Source of the DNA: Methanobacteriota archaeon
GTDB lineage: Archaea > Thermoplasmatota > Thermoplasmata > RBG-16-68-12
DNA: 15,841 bases
Reading direction: 5' to 3'
Assembly: GCA_005878415.1 (NCBI GenBank)
Contig: VBMM01000031.1
Span: 1 to 15,841 of the forward strand
Below are positions 7,337 to 13,530 of this stretch, in pieces. Position 1 is the first letter of the stretch; each line of letters opens with the position of its first letter. The notes beneath the pieces are model-generated. The model did no database searches and had not been told where the DNA came from. It was given only the letters and a program-made list of their open reading frames with translations. The translations under genes and the position numbers were made by a program.

Positions 7337-8344
7337 GTGCTGGTCTGCGATCCCCGTTTCCTTGATCACGTCGTCTCGCCGAACCACGTGGAACGGCCGG
7401 ATCGGCTGCGGGCGATCGTCGAGCGCCTGAAGCAGGAGCGCCTCTACGCCGGCGTCGAAGCCGCGACGCCCGCGACGCGCCAAGAAGTCGAGCGGGTCCA
7501 TCGGTCGACGTACGTCGAGTACCTCCGGAATCTGGGCGACGGATTCCTCGATCCGGAGACCGCCGTCCATCCGGGGACGTTCGAGGTCGCCTCCCTGGCG
7601 GCCGGGGCGGTCCTGGGGGCGGTGCGGGCGGCGGTCCGTGACGGTCGGCCCTCGGTCGCGCTCGTACGCCCGCCGGGCCACCACGCGGGACCCGACTACG
7701 GCGGCGGGTTTTGCTACCTGAACAACGTGGCGGTCGCGGCCGCGGACTGCGCGGCCCGGGGTCTTCGGGTCGCCGTCCTCGATTACGACGCCCATCACGG
7801 GAACGGGACGAGGGACATCTTCGCGGCGAGCTCGTCGGTCCTGTACGTGTCGACGCACGAGTACGGGATCTATCCGGGCACCGGCCCCGCCGAGGACGTG
7901 GGCGAGGGCGAAGGCCGCGGCTTCACGGTGAACGTCCCTCTGTCCGCGGGCTGCGGGGACGCGTCCTTCCTCCTGGCGGTTGAAGCGATCGTCGAGCCGA
8001 TCCTCGAGGAATTCCGACCCGACGTCGTGCTCATGAGCTTGGGCGTGGACGCGCACTACCGGGACCCGCTGACCTCGCTCACCCTCTCGTCGCCCGGGTA
8101 CGTGGAGCTCGTATCGCGTGCCGCGAATGCCGCGTCCCGCCTCTGCGGCAACCGAATCGCGATCGCCCTCGAAGGCGGCTACCACCTCGACGCGCTCGCC
8201 GAAGTCCTCGCGGGGGTCGTGGGCCGCCTCCAGGGGCGGACGGTTGACCTCGCCCTCACGGAGGTCTTCGACGACAAGGTTCGCGGCCGCGCCGCGATCG
8301 AGGCGACGAAGCGCGCTCACGGCGCCTACTGGAACCTACGTTGA
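7337..8344 (+). CDS. Histone deacetylase superfamily amidohydrolase (AcuC / acetylpolyamine amidohydrolase-like)
   Basis: This 335-aa zinc deacylase covers the whole arginase-deacetylase fold. The catalytic set is intact: the His dyad H115-H116 in RPPGHHAGP, zinc ligands D151 and H153 in DYDAHHGNGT, D238 in GVDAH, and the transition-state tyrosine Y282 in LEGGY. FCYLNNVAVAA and HERPxRL are also conserved. The GTG start at 7337 places the DPRFLDHVVSPNHVERPDRL segment at the expected N-terminal position, and no start codon is found in frame upstream to the stop at 7253. Relatives remove acetyl groups from lysines (including acetyl-CoA synthetase), polyamines or histones. The substrate is not determined here. 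The gene overlaps the convergent CBS gene by 9 nt. Confidence 0.92.
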   Translation: MLVCDPRFLDHVVSPNHVERPDRLRAIVERLKQERLYAGVEAATPATRQEVERVHRSTYVEYLRNLGDGFLDPETAVHPGTFEVASLAAGAVLGAVRAAVRDGRPSVALVRPPGHHAGPDYGGGFCYLNNVAVAAADCAARGLRVAVLDYDAHHGNGTRDIFAASSSVLYVSTHEYGIYPGTGPAEDVGEGEGRGFTVNVPLSAGCGDASFLLAVEAIVEPILEEFRPDVVLMSLGVDAHYRDPLTSLTLSSPGYVELVSRAANAASRLCGNRIAIALEGGYHLDALAEVLAGVVGRLQGRTVDLALTEVFDDKVRGRAAIEATKRAHGAYWNLR

Positions 8345-9490
8345 CGACAGGTGATGCCGCTTGCGCTCCGTGACCTTGCGCTCCTTTTCCTTCACGATCC
8401 GCTTGTACAGCGTGTCGAGGAGGTCGGCCAAGGCGGCGTGCAGGTCCCAGTCGAAGTGGTGGGCGTAGTAGATCCGGTGGGACGTGGTGAAACGCGCTCG
8501 GAGCGAATACTTCCAGCGGTCGCCCTCGGGCTTGTACTTCTGGATGTGGATCGCGAGGGTCCTCGGCTGCACGAGCTGGGCGATGCGCCGCATCTCCTTC
8601 TGGACGACCGCGTAGATCTCGTCGTACGTGTCCTTCGGCTCGTCCTCGAGGCCGCCGATCTCGACGAACAGCTGCTCGCGTTCCCGCAGGCTCGCCAGGA
8701 ATTGCATCAGGTCCTGCGTCGTGATGATTCCGATCGGCTCGTCCTCCTCCGTCACGATGATCGAGGAGACGTGATGCTTCGCCATGAGCTCCGCGGCGTG
8801 GTGGACGTCCGCATCGGGTCCGATGGTCAGCGGCGGATACCGCATGACTCCTTTCACCTCGACTGTGACCTTCTCCTCTCGGCCGACCCGCTCACCGTAC
8901 TGCTCGCGCTGCTTCGGCCGGGCGAACAGGTCCACGACGTCCTTCATCCCGACGACGCCCCGCAGGTGACGGTTCTTGTCGACGACGGGCACGGAGCGCT
9001 CGCCGAGGGACCGCATGATCTGGACCGCGTGCTCGACCGTATCGTCCTCCGCGACGCACTGTGGGTTCGGCGTCATGAAGTCCCGGGCGACGACCCCTTC
9101 GAGGGCGCGCGTCTCCACGAGGGCCCGCACGAGATCCGATCGGGATAGGATGCCGACGAGGGCCTTTCCCTTCACCACGGGGATCGCCCGGAACCCGGCG
9201 GAGATCATCTTCTCCGCGGCCTCGGGCAACGTCGCCTCCGGAGGGACCTGGGGCCCGACCTGCAGGACCGTCGAGGCCTTCGTCGACGGCGGGGAATTCC
9301 GGCGGCGCATCAGCTCGCGCATCGTGACGATGCCGACGAGCCTCTTCCGGTCCAGGACGGGGATCTCGTGAATGTCCTTCGTCTTCATCTTGCCGAGGAG
9401 GTCCCCGATCGTGTCGTCCGGCGCCCCGGTCACAAGGTCCGTGGACATGTAGTCCGAGACGCGGAGGTCTTGGACCTTGATCCGCTTCAT
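8336..9490 (-). CDS. Four-CBS-domain protein with C-terminal hibernation-factor-like domain
   Basis: This 384-aa cytoplasmic protein has four CBS repeats: about 12-64 (VSDYMSTDLV to GIVTMRELM), 72-125 (GFRAIPVVKGKALVGILSRS), 134-190 (VARDFMTPNP to GVVGMKDVVDLF) and 211-270 (GVMRYPPLTIG to GIITTQDLMQFL). CBS pairs bind adenosine nucleotides or SAM and act as energy sensors. The last 110 residues (EQLFVEIGGLEDEP onward, with TLAIHIQKYKPEGDRWKYSL, RARFTTSHRIYYAHHFDWDL and a basic C-terminal helix) look like the beta-alpha-beta-beta-beta-alpha layout of HPF/RaiA-type ribosome-binding proteins. That second assignment is by pattern and is uncertain. It starts at ATG 9490; a TATA-like GTTATTATAC (minus strand, 9531-9540) lies about 45 nt upstream. 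Its stop lies inside the 3' end of the convergent deacetylase gene. Confidence 0.87.
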   Translation of the reverse strand: MKRIKVQDLRVSDYMSTDLVTGAPDDTIGDLLGKMKTKDIHEIPVLDRKRLVGIVTMRELMRRRNSPPSTKASTVLQVGPQVPPEATLPEAAEKMISAGFRAIPVVKGKALVGILSRSDLVRALVETRALEGVVARDFMTPNPQCVAEDDTVEHAVQIMRSLGERSVPVVDKNRHLRGVVGMKDVVDLFARPKQREQYGERVGREEKVTVEVKGVMRYPPLTIGPDADVHHAAELMAKHHVSSIIVTEEDEPIGIITTQDLMQFLASLREREQLFVEIGGLEDEPKDTYDEIYAVVQKEMRRIAQLVQPRTLAIHIQKYKPEGDRWKYSLRARFTTSHRIYYAHHFDWDLHAALADLLDTLYKRIVKEKERKVTERKRHHLSST

Positions 9491-9530
9491 TCAAGAACCC
9501 GCCGTGGGGGTGCAGCGATAGCGGAGGCGC

Positions 9531-9540
9531 GTATAATAAC
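9531..9540 (-). promoter_or_regulatory. Putative TATA box of the CBS-domain gene
   Basis: The minus strand reads GTTATTATAC here, an AT-only core in GC-rich flanks. A start site about 25 nt downstream would give a leader of about 20 nt before the ATG at 9490. Adjacent upstream sequence on the same strand is TGTAAAGAAC. Confidence 0.5.
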
Positions 9541-9554
9541 GTTCTTTACAGGTG

Positions 9555-9580
9555 CGCCCCGAGACCGGTTCGCCCCGAGA
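9555..9580. repeat. Short direct repeat upstream of the CBS-gene promoter
   Basis: CGCCCCGAGA occurs at 9555-9564 and again at 9571-9580, 16 bp apart; a partial third copy CGCCCCA is at 9584-9590. The repeats lie just upstream of the TATA-like element at 9531-9540, on the side where an archaeal activator could bind. The repeat is GC-rich and short, so chance is possible. Confidence 0.3.
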
Positions 9581-9619
9581 TGGCGCCCCATCGGTCGACG
9601 CGGTCGCCGCGCACTCCGA

Positions 9620-9997
9620 CTACCACCACCGGCCGTCGCCCAGCTTGCGGATGACCCATTCCTGATCTCCGCCGTCGGCGATCTCGGCCAAGGACCGGCC
9701 GATCGCGTGATGCAGGGGCTCATGGGTGAAGACGTGAACGAACACCGTACGCCACGAGATCTTCGACGGGAGGTTGTCCATCTGCCAGAGATGGATGGCG
9801 GTCGTGCTTCGATATTGCCGCGAGTCGAGGTCGGTCGAACCGAAGGTGACGGCGAGGCGGAGGAACTTCTCTCGTTTGGCTCGCGCAACCACCTCGAGTT
9901 CCCGGCGAGGGACCTCGGATTTTCGGAAGTAGAAGACCCAGTCGATCCCGCCGTCGGCGAGCGGATACAGCTCGTCCGGATCGAAGACGCGACTCAT
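9620..9997 (-). CDS. Uncharacterised 125-aa protein with an HExxH string
   Basis: I do not recognise this family. The 125-aa soluble protein starts at ATG 9997 with GAGGGA five bases upstream and ends GDGRWW. It has no signal peptide or membrane helix. The first 70 residues are mixed alpha/beta (GGIDWVFYFRKSEV, ELEVVARAKREKFLRLAVTF). Near the end it has WRTVFVHVFTHEPLHHAIGR, with H92-E93-P-L-H96-H97 followed by E105 and D108. HExxH is the zinc-peptidase signature, but proline inside it is unfavourable for a helical active site, so metal binding is only a guess. Codon use matches neighbouring genes and the frame is intact, which supports a real gene. It is divergent from the acylphosphatase gene. 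Confidence 0.7.
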   Translation of the reverse strand: MSRVFDPDELYPLADGGIDWVFYFRKSEVPRRELEVVARAKREKFLRLAVTFGSTDLDSRQYRSTTAIHLWQMDNLPSKISWRTVFVHVFTHEPLHHAIGRSLAEIADGGDQEWVIRKLGDGRWW

Positions 9998-10030
9998 GGG
10001 GTCCCTCGGTTACGAACCGAGCGGTTTCGT

Positions 10031-10040
10031 AAAGTTCTTT
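10031..10040 (+). promoter_or_regulatory. Putative promoter element AAAGTTCTTT of the acylphosphatase gene
   Basis: AAAGTTCTTT ends 26 nt before the GTG at 10066, in TATA-box position. It is the same 10-mer, in the same relative orientation, as that preceding the acetyltransferase gene at 5163-5172. The 68-nt gap also has to hold the promoter of the leftward 125-aa protein gene, so it may work in both directions. Confidence 0.45.
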
Positions 10041-10065
10041 CCGTCGGTCTCGATGTGCCGATTCC

Positions 10066-10344
10066 GTGAAGGGCCGGGCCCGCGTGATCTTCCGCGGCCA
10101 CGTGCAGGGCGTCTACTTCCGCGCGCACTGCGCGGAGAAGGCGGAGTCGCTCGGCCTCGACGGATACGTGCAGAACCTCCCCGACGGGAGCGTCGAGGCG
10201 GTCTTCGAGGGCGACCGGTCCGTCATCGAGGCGTGCATCGAGTGGAACCGGGGGTCTCAGCCGAACGCTCAGGTGACGGACGTCGAGATCTCGTGGACGG
10301 CGCCGCGAGGCGACCCGAAAGGGTTCCACGTGCGACACTCGTGA
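10066..10344 (+). CDS. acyP: Acylphosphatase
   Basis: This 92-aa enzyme hydrolyses the carboxyl-phosphate bond of acyl phosphates such as acetyl phosphate or 1,3-bisphosphoglycerate. The family signature is intact: GHVQGVYFR (11-19), with the phosphate-binding cradle and catalytic R19, and GYVQNLPDGSVEAVFEG (33-49), with catalytic N37. The C-terminus KGFHVRHS is the final strand. Length is normal for the family. The GTG at 10066 is the natural start; the protein begins MKGRARVIFRGHVQGV just as relatives do. It is a single gene between the 125-aa protein gene (divergent) and the metal hydrolase gene (convergent, 27 nt between stops). Confidence 0.95.
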   Translation: MKGRARVIFRGHVQGVYFRAHCAEKAESLGLDGYVQNLPDGSVEAVFEGDRSVIEACIEWNRGSQPNAQVTDVEISWTAPRGDPKGFHVRHS

Positions 10345-10371
10345 CACGGGAAGCTCCGTGCTCGAGGCGCG

Positions 10372-11226
10372 TCACTCGCGAAATTCGATGCGGTACGTCC
10401 GCTCGGGGAGGTCCTTGTGGATCCGCCACGCCTCGTCTTCCTTGAGGACGCCGCTCTCGAGCCAGGCCCGCGTCTTCCGCGGGACGGTGGCCGGGCCGAG
10501 CACCGCACCCGGCCGTCGGGGGTCGTCGATGTAGTCCGTCTCGAGCAGGAATCGCGGACTCCCTCGAAGGGCCGTCTTCACGAGATCCTCCTTCGCGAGG
10601 ATCGAGGGCACGACGCCGTGCGTATCCTCCGGTCGCGTGAGCGGCGTCGAGTGATGTTTCACGATCCGGTCAGCGGCGAGGCCGGCCCTCGATGCGATCT
10701 CGGCGAATTCCGCGAACGTCTGCGGCGTCGGATCCTCCGTGTGCAGGACGACCGCGCATCCGAGCTCCCTCGCGCGTCGCATCGCATACTCGAGGGCGTC
10801 GTTGCACGCCGAGATGGCGTCGGCGGCGACCGGGAAGTGCGGTCGTCCGATCTCTCCGAATGCAATCGCACGGCCCTCGGCGATATGGCGCGCGGCTTCG
10901 TCGATCCCCCCCCGCATCGCCTCCATGGCCGGTTGCGGTCCAATCGCCTCTCGGAGGGCGAGGAACTCGACCGGGTACGGGCCGAGGGCGACGAACACCT
11001 GAAGCGATGTCGTCGAGCGCACCGCATCCGCCATCGCGAGTGTCTTGTCGTACGCCACCGCGAAATCGTCGCCGCGCCGGATCGGGACGTCGTCGTAGGG
11101 CGTATGGGTCAGCAGCATCGCCGTGCCGCCGGCTTGCTCGAACGCCTTCGCGGCTGCGACGCCCTGGAACTCGGCCCGAAGATGGATGTGGTTGTCGAAA
11201 ATCGGTGTCCGCGCCGTCGTCCACAC
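10372..11226 (-). CDS. TatD-like metal-dependent hydrolase (TIM barrel)
   Basis: This 284-aa predicted metal-dependent hydrolase belongs to the amidohydrolase superfamily, nearest to the archaeal TatD-related group (COG1099-like). The metal site can be traced: H13 and H15 in FDNHIHL, E125 in AFGEIGRPHF, H162 in VVLHTED, H191/H192 in IVKHHS and D231 in LLETDYIDDP. TatD proteins are metal-dependent nucleases, but this archaeal branch has no assigned substrate that I know of. The GTG at 11226 is the likely start because it leaves ten residues before the HxH strand. A TATA-like CTTATC on the minus strand about 30 nt upstream (near 11255-11260) fits a leaderless or short-leader transcript. It lies downstream of the SRPBCC gene with a 63-nt gap. 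Confidence 0.85.
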   Translation of the reverse strand: MWTTARTPIFDNHIHLRAEFQGVAAAKAFEQAGGTAMLLTHTPYDDVPIRRGDDFAVAYDKTLAMADAVRSTTSLQVFVALGPYPVEFLALREAIGPQPAMEAMRGGIDEAARHIAEGRAIAFGEIGRPHFPVAADAISACNDALEYAMRRARELGCAVVLHTEDPTPQTFAEFAEIASRAGLAADRIVKHHSTPLTRPEDTHGVVPSILAKEDLVKTALRGSPRFLLETDYIDDPRRPGAVLGPATVPRKTRAWLESGVLKEDEAWRIHKDLPERTYRIEFRE

Positions 11227-11289
11227 CCGCGCGGCGAGACGTAGCCCGCCGCCGAGATAAGCCTTCTCGCCCGCCGACTTCCCACGGGA

Positions 11290-11733
11290 TCAGATTGGCG
11301 CGATCGACTCCGCCCGGGTGCGAAGCGCCCGATTCATCTCCTCGAAGCCTCGCTTCGCGTCGCGATCCAGGCTCCGTGCTAGAAGCGGGACGAGGATGCC
11401 CCGGAACCGCTCGCGCTGGACGAAGTGCACGTGCTTCGCCCTGAGTTCCTCGATCTCGAAGATGTGCTCGCCGTCAAACAATCCGGGAACGGCGAGATGG
11501 CCGAGCCACCGGAGTTCGCGGTTTCGTTCCGCTTTCAGCACCGTCGGTCGGAACGTCATCCCCCGGGTCCCGGAGGATTGCATGAACACCTCGAGCTTCG
11601 TGCCGACCTTCGCTTCGCCGGAGATCCGTCGGATGAACGGATTCCAATCCGGGAACGCGGAGAAGTCCGTGAGCGAATCCCAGACACGGCCCGCGGAGGC
11701 CTCGATGTCGATCTCCGACCGGATTTCCTTCAT
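11290..11733 (-). CDS. SRPBCC family protein (polyketide cyclase/dehydrase type)
   Basis: This 147-aa protein has the START/Bet v 1-like fold with a hydrophobic ligand cavity. EIRSEIDIEASAGRVWDSLT, DFSAFPDWNPFIRRISG, VGTKLEVF and FDGEHIFEIEEL, followed by a long C-terminal helix (FEEMNRALRTRAES), form the standard pattern of the polyketide-cyclase 2 / SRPBCC group. Ligand and role are unknown. Start ATG 11733 has a strong Shine-Dalgarno AGGAGGT four bases upstream. Only 27 nt separate it from the TBP stop, so the two genes may share a transcript; whether that reflects a functional link is not evident. Confidence 0.88.
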   Translation of the reverse strand: MKEIRSEIDIEASAGRVWDSLTDFSAFPDWNPFIRRISGEAKVGTKLEVFMQSSGTRGMTFRPTVLKAERNRELRWLGHLAVPGLFDGEHIFEIEELRAKHVHFVQRERFRGILVPLLARSLDRDAKRGFEEMNRALRTRAESIAPI

Positions 11734-11760
11734 CGGACCTCCTGCGGACGACGTTTGAGC

Positions 11761-12315
11761 TCAACGGAGGAGTCCGGCGGCCTTGAGCTCCTGGGTGATC
11801 TTCTCGACGGCCTGCTCGACGTCCTGCGGTTTCCGCGCGCCCGTGCAGACGAGCTTGCCGCTGCCGAACAGAAGCACGACGACCTTCGGCTCGTCGATCC
11901 GGTACACGAGTCCGGGGAACTGCTCCGGCTCGTACTCGACCTTCTCCAGGCCGAGGGAGATCGCGATCGCATTCAGGTTGATCTCCGTCCCGAGGTCCGA
12001 TGAGGCGACGATGTTCTGGACCTCGATCTCCGGGTTCTTCTTGATCGGGATGCCGGCGGCCTCGATCTGCTTCGCGACCATGTCGATCGCGGTCTTGACG
12101 TGCTCGAGGCTCTTCGCGCCGGTGCAGACGACCTTGCCGCTTCGGAACAGGAGGGTCGCCGTCTTGGGCTCCTTCAGGCGGTAGATGAGGCCGGGGAACT
12201 GCTCCGGCTCGTACTCGGCGCCGCCGAGGGCGAGGGCGATTGCCTGGAGGTCGAGCGCCTCCCCGAGGGAGGTCGACGCGACCACGTTCTCGATCTTGAT
12301 TTTCGCCAAGGTCAT
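11761..12315 (-). CDS. tbp: TATA-box-binding protein
   Basis: This 184-aa general transcription factor binds TATA boxes in archaeal promoters and recruits TFB and RNA polymerase. The saddle's two direct repeats are plain: IENVVASTSLGEALDL, EYEPEQFPGLIYRL and LLFRSGKVVCTGAK in the first half, and VQNIVASSDLGTEINL, EYEPEQFPGLVYRI and LLFGSGKLVCTGAR in the second. Length matches archaeal TBPs, with no N-terminal extension. The ATG at 12315 abuts GGAGGT, with GAGAGGG further upstream, so the usual spacing is provided by the second. TATA-like boxes are at 12375-12396. The SRPBCC gene follows at 27 nt. Confidence 0.97.
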   Translation of the reverse strand: MTLAKIKIENVVASTSLGEALDLQAIALALGGAEYEPEQFPGLIYRLKEPKTATLLFRSGKVVCTGAKSLEHVKTAIDMVAKQIEAAGIPIKKNPEIEVQNIVASSDLGTEINLNAIAISLGLEKVEYEPEQFPGLVYRIDEPKVVVLLFGSGKLVCTGARKPQDVEQAVEKITQELKAAGLLR

Positions 12316-12374
12316 ACCTCCAACCCTCTCCGCTCCTGATCGAGGGGCGCAGACGGGGGTCGGTGAGGAGGGGA

Positions 12375-12396
12375 GTTAAATAGTCCGCTATAAAGC
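12375..12396 (-). promoter_or_regulatory. Tandem TATA-like boxes upstream of tbp
   Basis: On the minus strand GCTTTATAG (12396-12388) and CTATTTAAC (12383-12375) lie just after the stop of the reductase gene and about 60-80 nt before the TBP ATG. Start sites about 25 nt downstream would give leaders of about 35-50 nt that contain the GAGAGGG/GGAGGT ribosome binding sequences. Two boxes could mean two start sites, or autoregulation by TBP; this is by inspection only. Confidence 0.5.
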
Positions 12397-13323
12397 TTAG
12401 TCGGTGACGTTCCCGTGGGATGCCTCCCGTCCCGCCGATTCCCGCGCGCGGACCAGGGCCAGCAGAGCCCGGTTGAGCGGCACGGGGATTCCATGTCGTG
12501 CCGCGGCCCGGAGGACGGCCCCGGTGATCGAATCGATCTCGGTACGCCGGTGACGGTCGAGGTCTTGGAGCATGCTGCCGCGGTTCGCGGCGGTCCGGCG
12601 TGCGACGAGGACGGAGCGGTGGTACAGTTCGTCGGGATCGACGGCGGCACCCTCTGCCTTCGCGACGGACGTGGCCTCGCGGCACACGGCCTCCAGGCTC
12701 GCGAGGAGACCCTTGTCGCGGACGAGCCGTCCGTTCGGGACGCCCGCGAGGGCGGCCAACGGATTGATCGACGCATTCACGACGAGCTTCGACCAGAGCT
12801 CCGTCTTGACATCGTCGGTGATCCGCACGACGACGCCGGCATCCGCGAGCAGGTCGCGCAGGCGAACGAGGTCCGCCTCGCGGATGCCAACCCACGCACC
12901 GAGGACCGTTTCGCCGACGCCGGCGTGGCGGATCTCGCCGGGCCCGAGAAACGTCACCCCGTGTGTCGTCGTCCCCGCGACGACTCGTTTCGCGACCTTC
13001 GCGATCGCCTCGGCGTTCCCGAGGCCGTTCTGCACCGTGACGAACAACGTCTCGTCCACGAAGGGACGCAGCGCGATCATCGCCTTGTCGGTGTCGTACG
13101 ATTTCGTCGTGACGAAAATGAGCTCCGGCTTGGTTCCCGGTGGAACGCGCGTGGCCGTGTGGGGCCTCGCGATCATCGCCGCCTTCCCGGTGATCCGGAG
13201 GCCGCGCGCGCGGATCGCCGCCATGTGTTTGGCCCTTCCGATGAGCGTCACATCATGACGTCGCGACAGGAGACCGCCGAAGAAACTCCCCATCGCTCCT
13301 GCTCCGAAGACGATGATTCGCAC
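12397..13323 (-). CDS. panE: 2-dehydropantoate 2-reductase (ketopantoate reductase)
   Basis: This NADPH-dependent reductase of about 308 aa converts 2-dehydropantoate to pantoate for coenzyme A synthesis. The N-terminal Rossmann fold opens RIIVFGAGAMGSFFGGLLSR. VTTKSYDT and VTVQNGLGNAE are the conserved nucleotide/substrate motifs, and ELWSKLVVNASINPLAALAG carries the catalytic lysine and the helical domain start; DHRTEI-like DRHRRTEIDSITGAV holds the substrate-binding region. I chose GTG at 13323: it gives the family-typical start (M)RIIVFGAG and has GGAGAG a few bases upstream. An in-frame ATG at 13338 would add five residues but lacks a ribosome binding site. The TATA-like TTTTATAAAA on this strand near 13386-13395 is a likely promoter. 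Confidence 0.92.
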   Translation of the reverse strand: MRIIVFGAGAMGSFFGGLLSRRHDVTLIGRAKHMAAIRARGLRITGKAAMIARPHTATRVPPGTKPELIFVTTKSYDTDKAMIALRPFVDETLFVTVQNGLGNAEAIAKVAKRVVAGTTTHGVTFLGPGEIRHAGVGETVLGAWVGIREADLVRLRDLLADAGVVVRITDDVKTELWSKLVVNASINPLAALAGVPNGRLVRDKGLLASLEAVCREATSVAKAEGAAVDPDELYHRSVLVARRTAANRGSMLQDLDRHRRTEIDSITGAVLRAAARHGIPVPLNRALLALVRARESAGREASHGNVTD

Positions 13324-13380
13324 GACTCTCCGATGCATTCGCGCAGAAAAAACGGTTTCGTTTCGCCTCTCGCATCCCGT

Positions 13381-13396
13381 CTTTTTTATAAAATTC
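13381..13396. promoter_or_regulatory. AT-rich promoter element between panE and the microprotein ORF
   Basis: CTTTTTTATAAAATTC is the most AT-rich block in the window. Read on the minus strand (GAATTTTATAAAAAAG) it is a good archaeal BRE/TATA element about 50-65 nt before the panE start codons. It is nearly symmetric and could also serve rightward transcription. Confidence 0.55.
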
Positions 13397-13427
13397 GCAA
13401 AATGGCCGATTTATCGAGGCTTCGCTA

Positions 13428-13437
13428 CTTTTAAAAC
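13428..13437 (+). promoter_or_regulatory. TATA-like element of the microprotein ORF
   Basis: CTTTTAAAAC lies with its centre about 22-25 nt before the ATG at 13454, and about 40 nt before the GTG at 13472. A transcript starting near 13455-13460 would carry the GGAGG at 13461-13465 as its ribosome binding site for the GTG. Confidence 0.5.
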
Positions 13438-13453
13438 CCCATAGACGATATAG

Positions 13454-13510
13454 ATGACAGGGAGGAAACAAGTGGCCAAGAAGAAGAAGGGCAAGAAAAA
13501 GAAGAGATAG
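13454..13510 (+). CDS. Probable lysine-rich microprotein (12 or 18 aa)
   Basis: An ORF far below normal annotation length. From GTG at 13472 it encodes MAKKKKGKKKKR, then TAG. The GTG is preceded by GGGAGGA with six bases between GGAGG and the start, one of the best ribosome binding sites in the window. An in-frame ATG at 13454 would give 18 aa (MTGRKQ in front) and would suit a leaderless transcript from the TATA-like box at 13428-13437. The peptide is almost wholly basic with a central glycine, so it would be expected to bind RNA or DNA; very small basic ribosomal proteins such as eL41/eS32 are a precedent, though the Trp/Arg-rich eL41 pattern is not present. It stands alone between panE (divergent) and the repair gene (convergent). 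It could still be a chance AAG-rich tract. Confidence 0.5.
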   Translation: MTGRKQVAKKKKGKKKKR

Positions 13511-13530
13511 GCCGCTTGCCCGCACAACCC

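Noticed and set aside
7223..8320. A 365-codon minus-strand open frame opposite the deacetylase gene.
   Set aside because: The plus-strand frame holds every catalytic residue of the deacetylase superfamily; the opposite frame has no recognisable domain.
9618..9750. Zinc metallopeptidase assignment for the HEPLHH-containing protein.
   Set aside because: A single five-residue pattern with an internal proline is not enough; no third ligand or family context could be confirmed. It is kept as uncharacterised.
11474..12895. A 473-codon minus-strand open frame spanning parts of panE, tbp and the SRPBCC gene.
   Set aside because: It crosses three well-recognised genes in another frame and has the Arg/Pro/Gly-rich composition of a shadow frame.
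13481..13507. Reading the AAG-rich tract only as low-complexity DNA.
   Set aside because: This was the default view, but the start codon, strong ribosome binding site, in-frame stop and promoter-like box together make a translated ORF at least as likely, so it is listed with moderate confidence.
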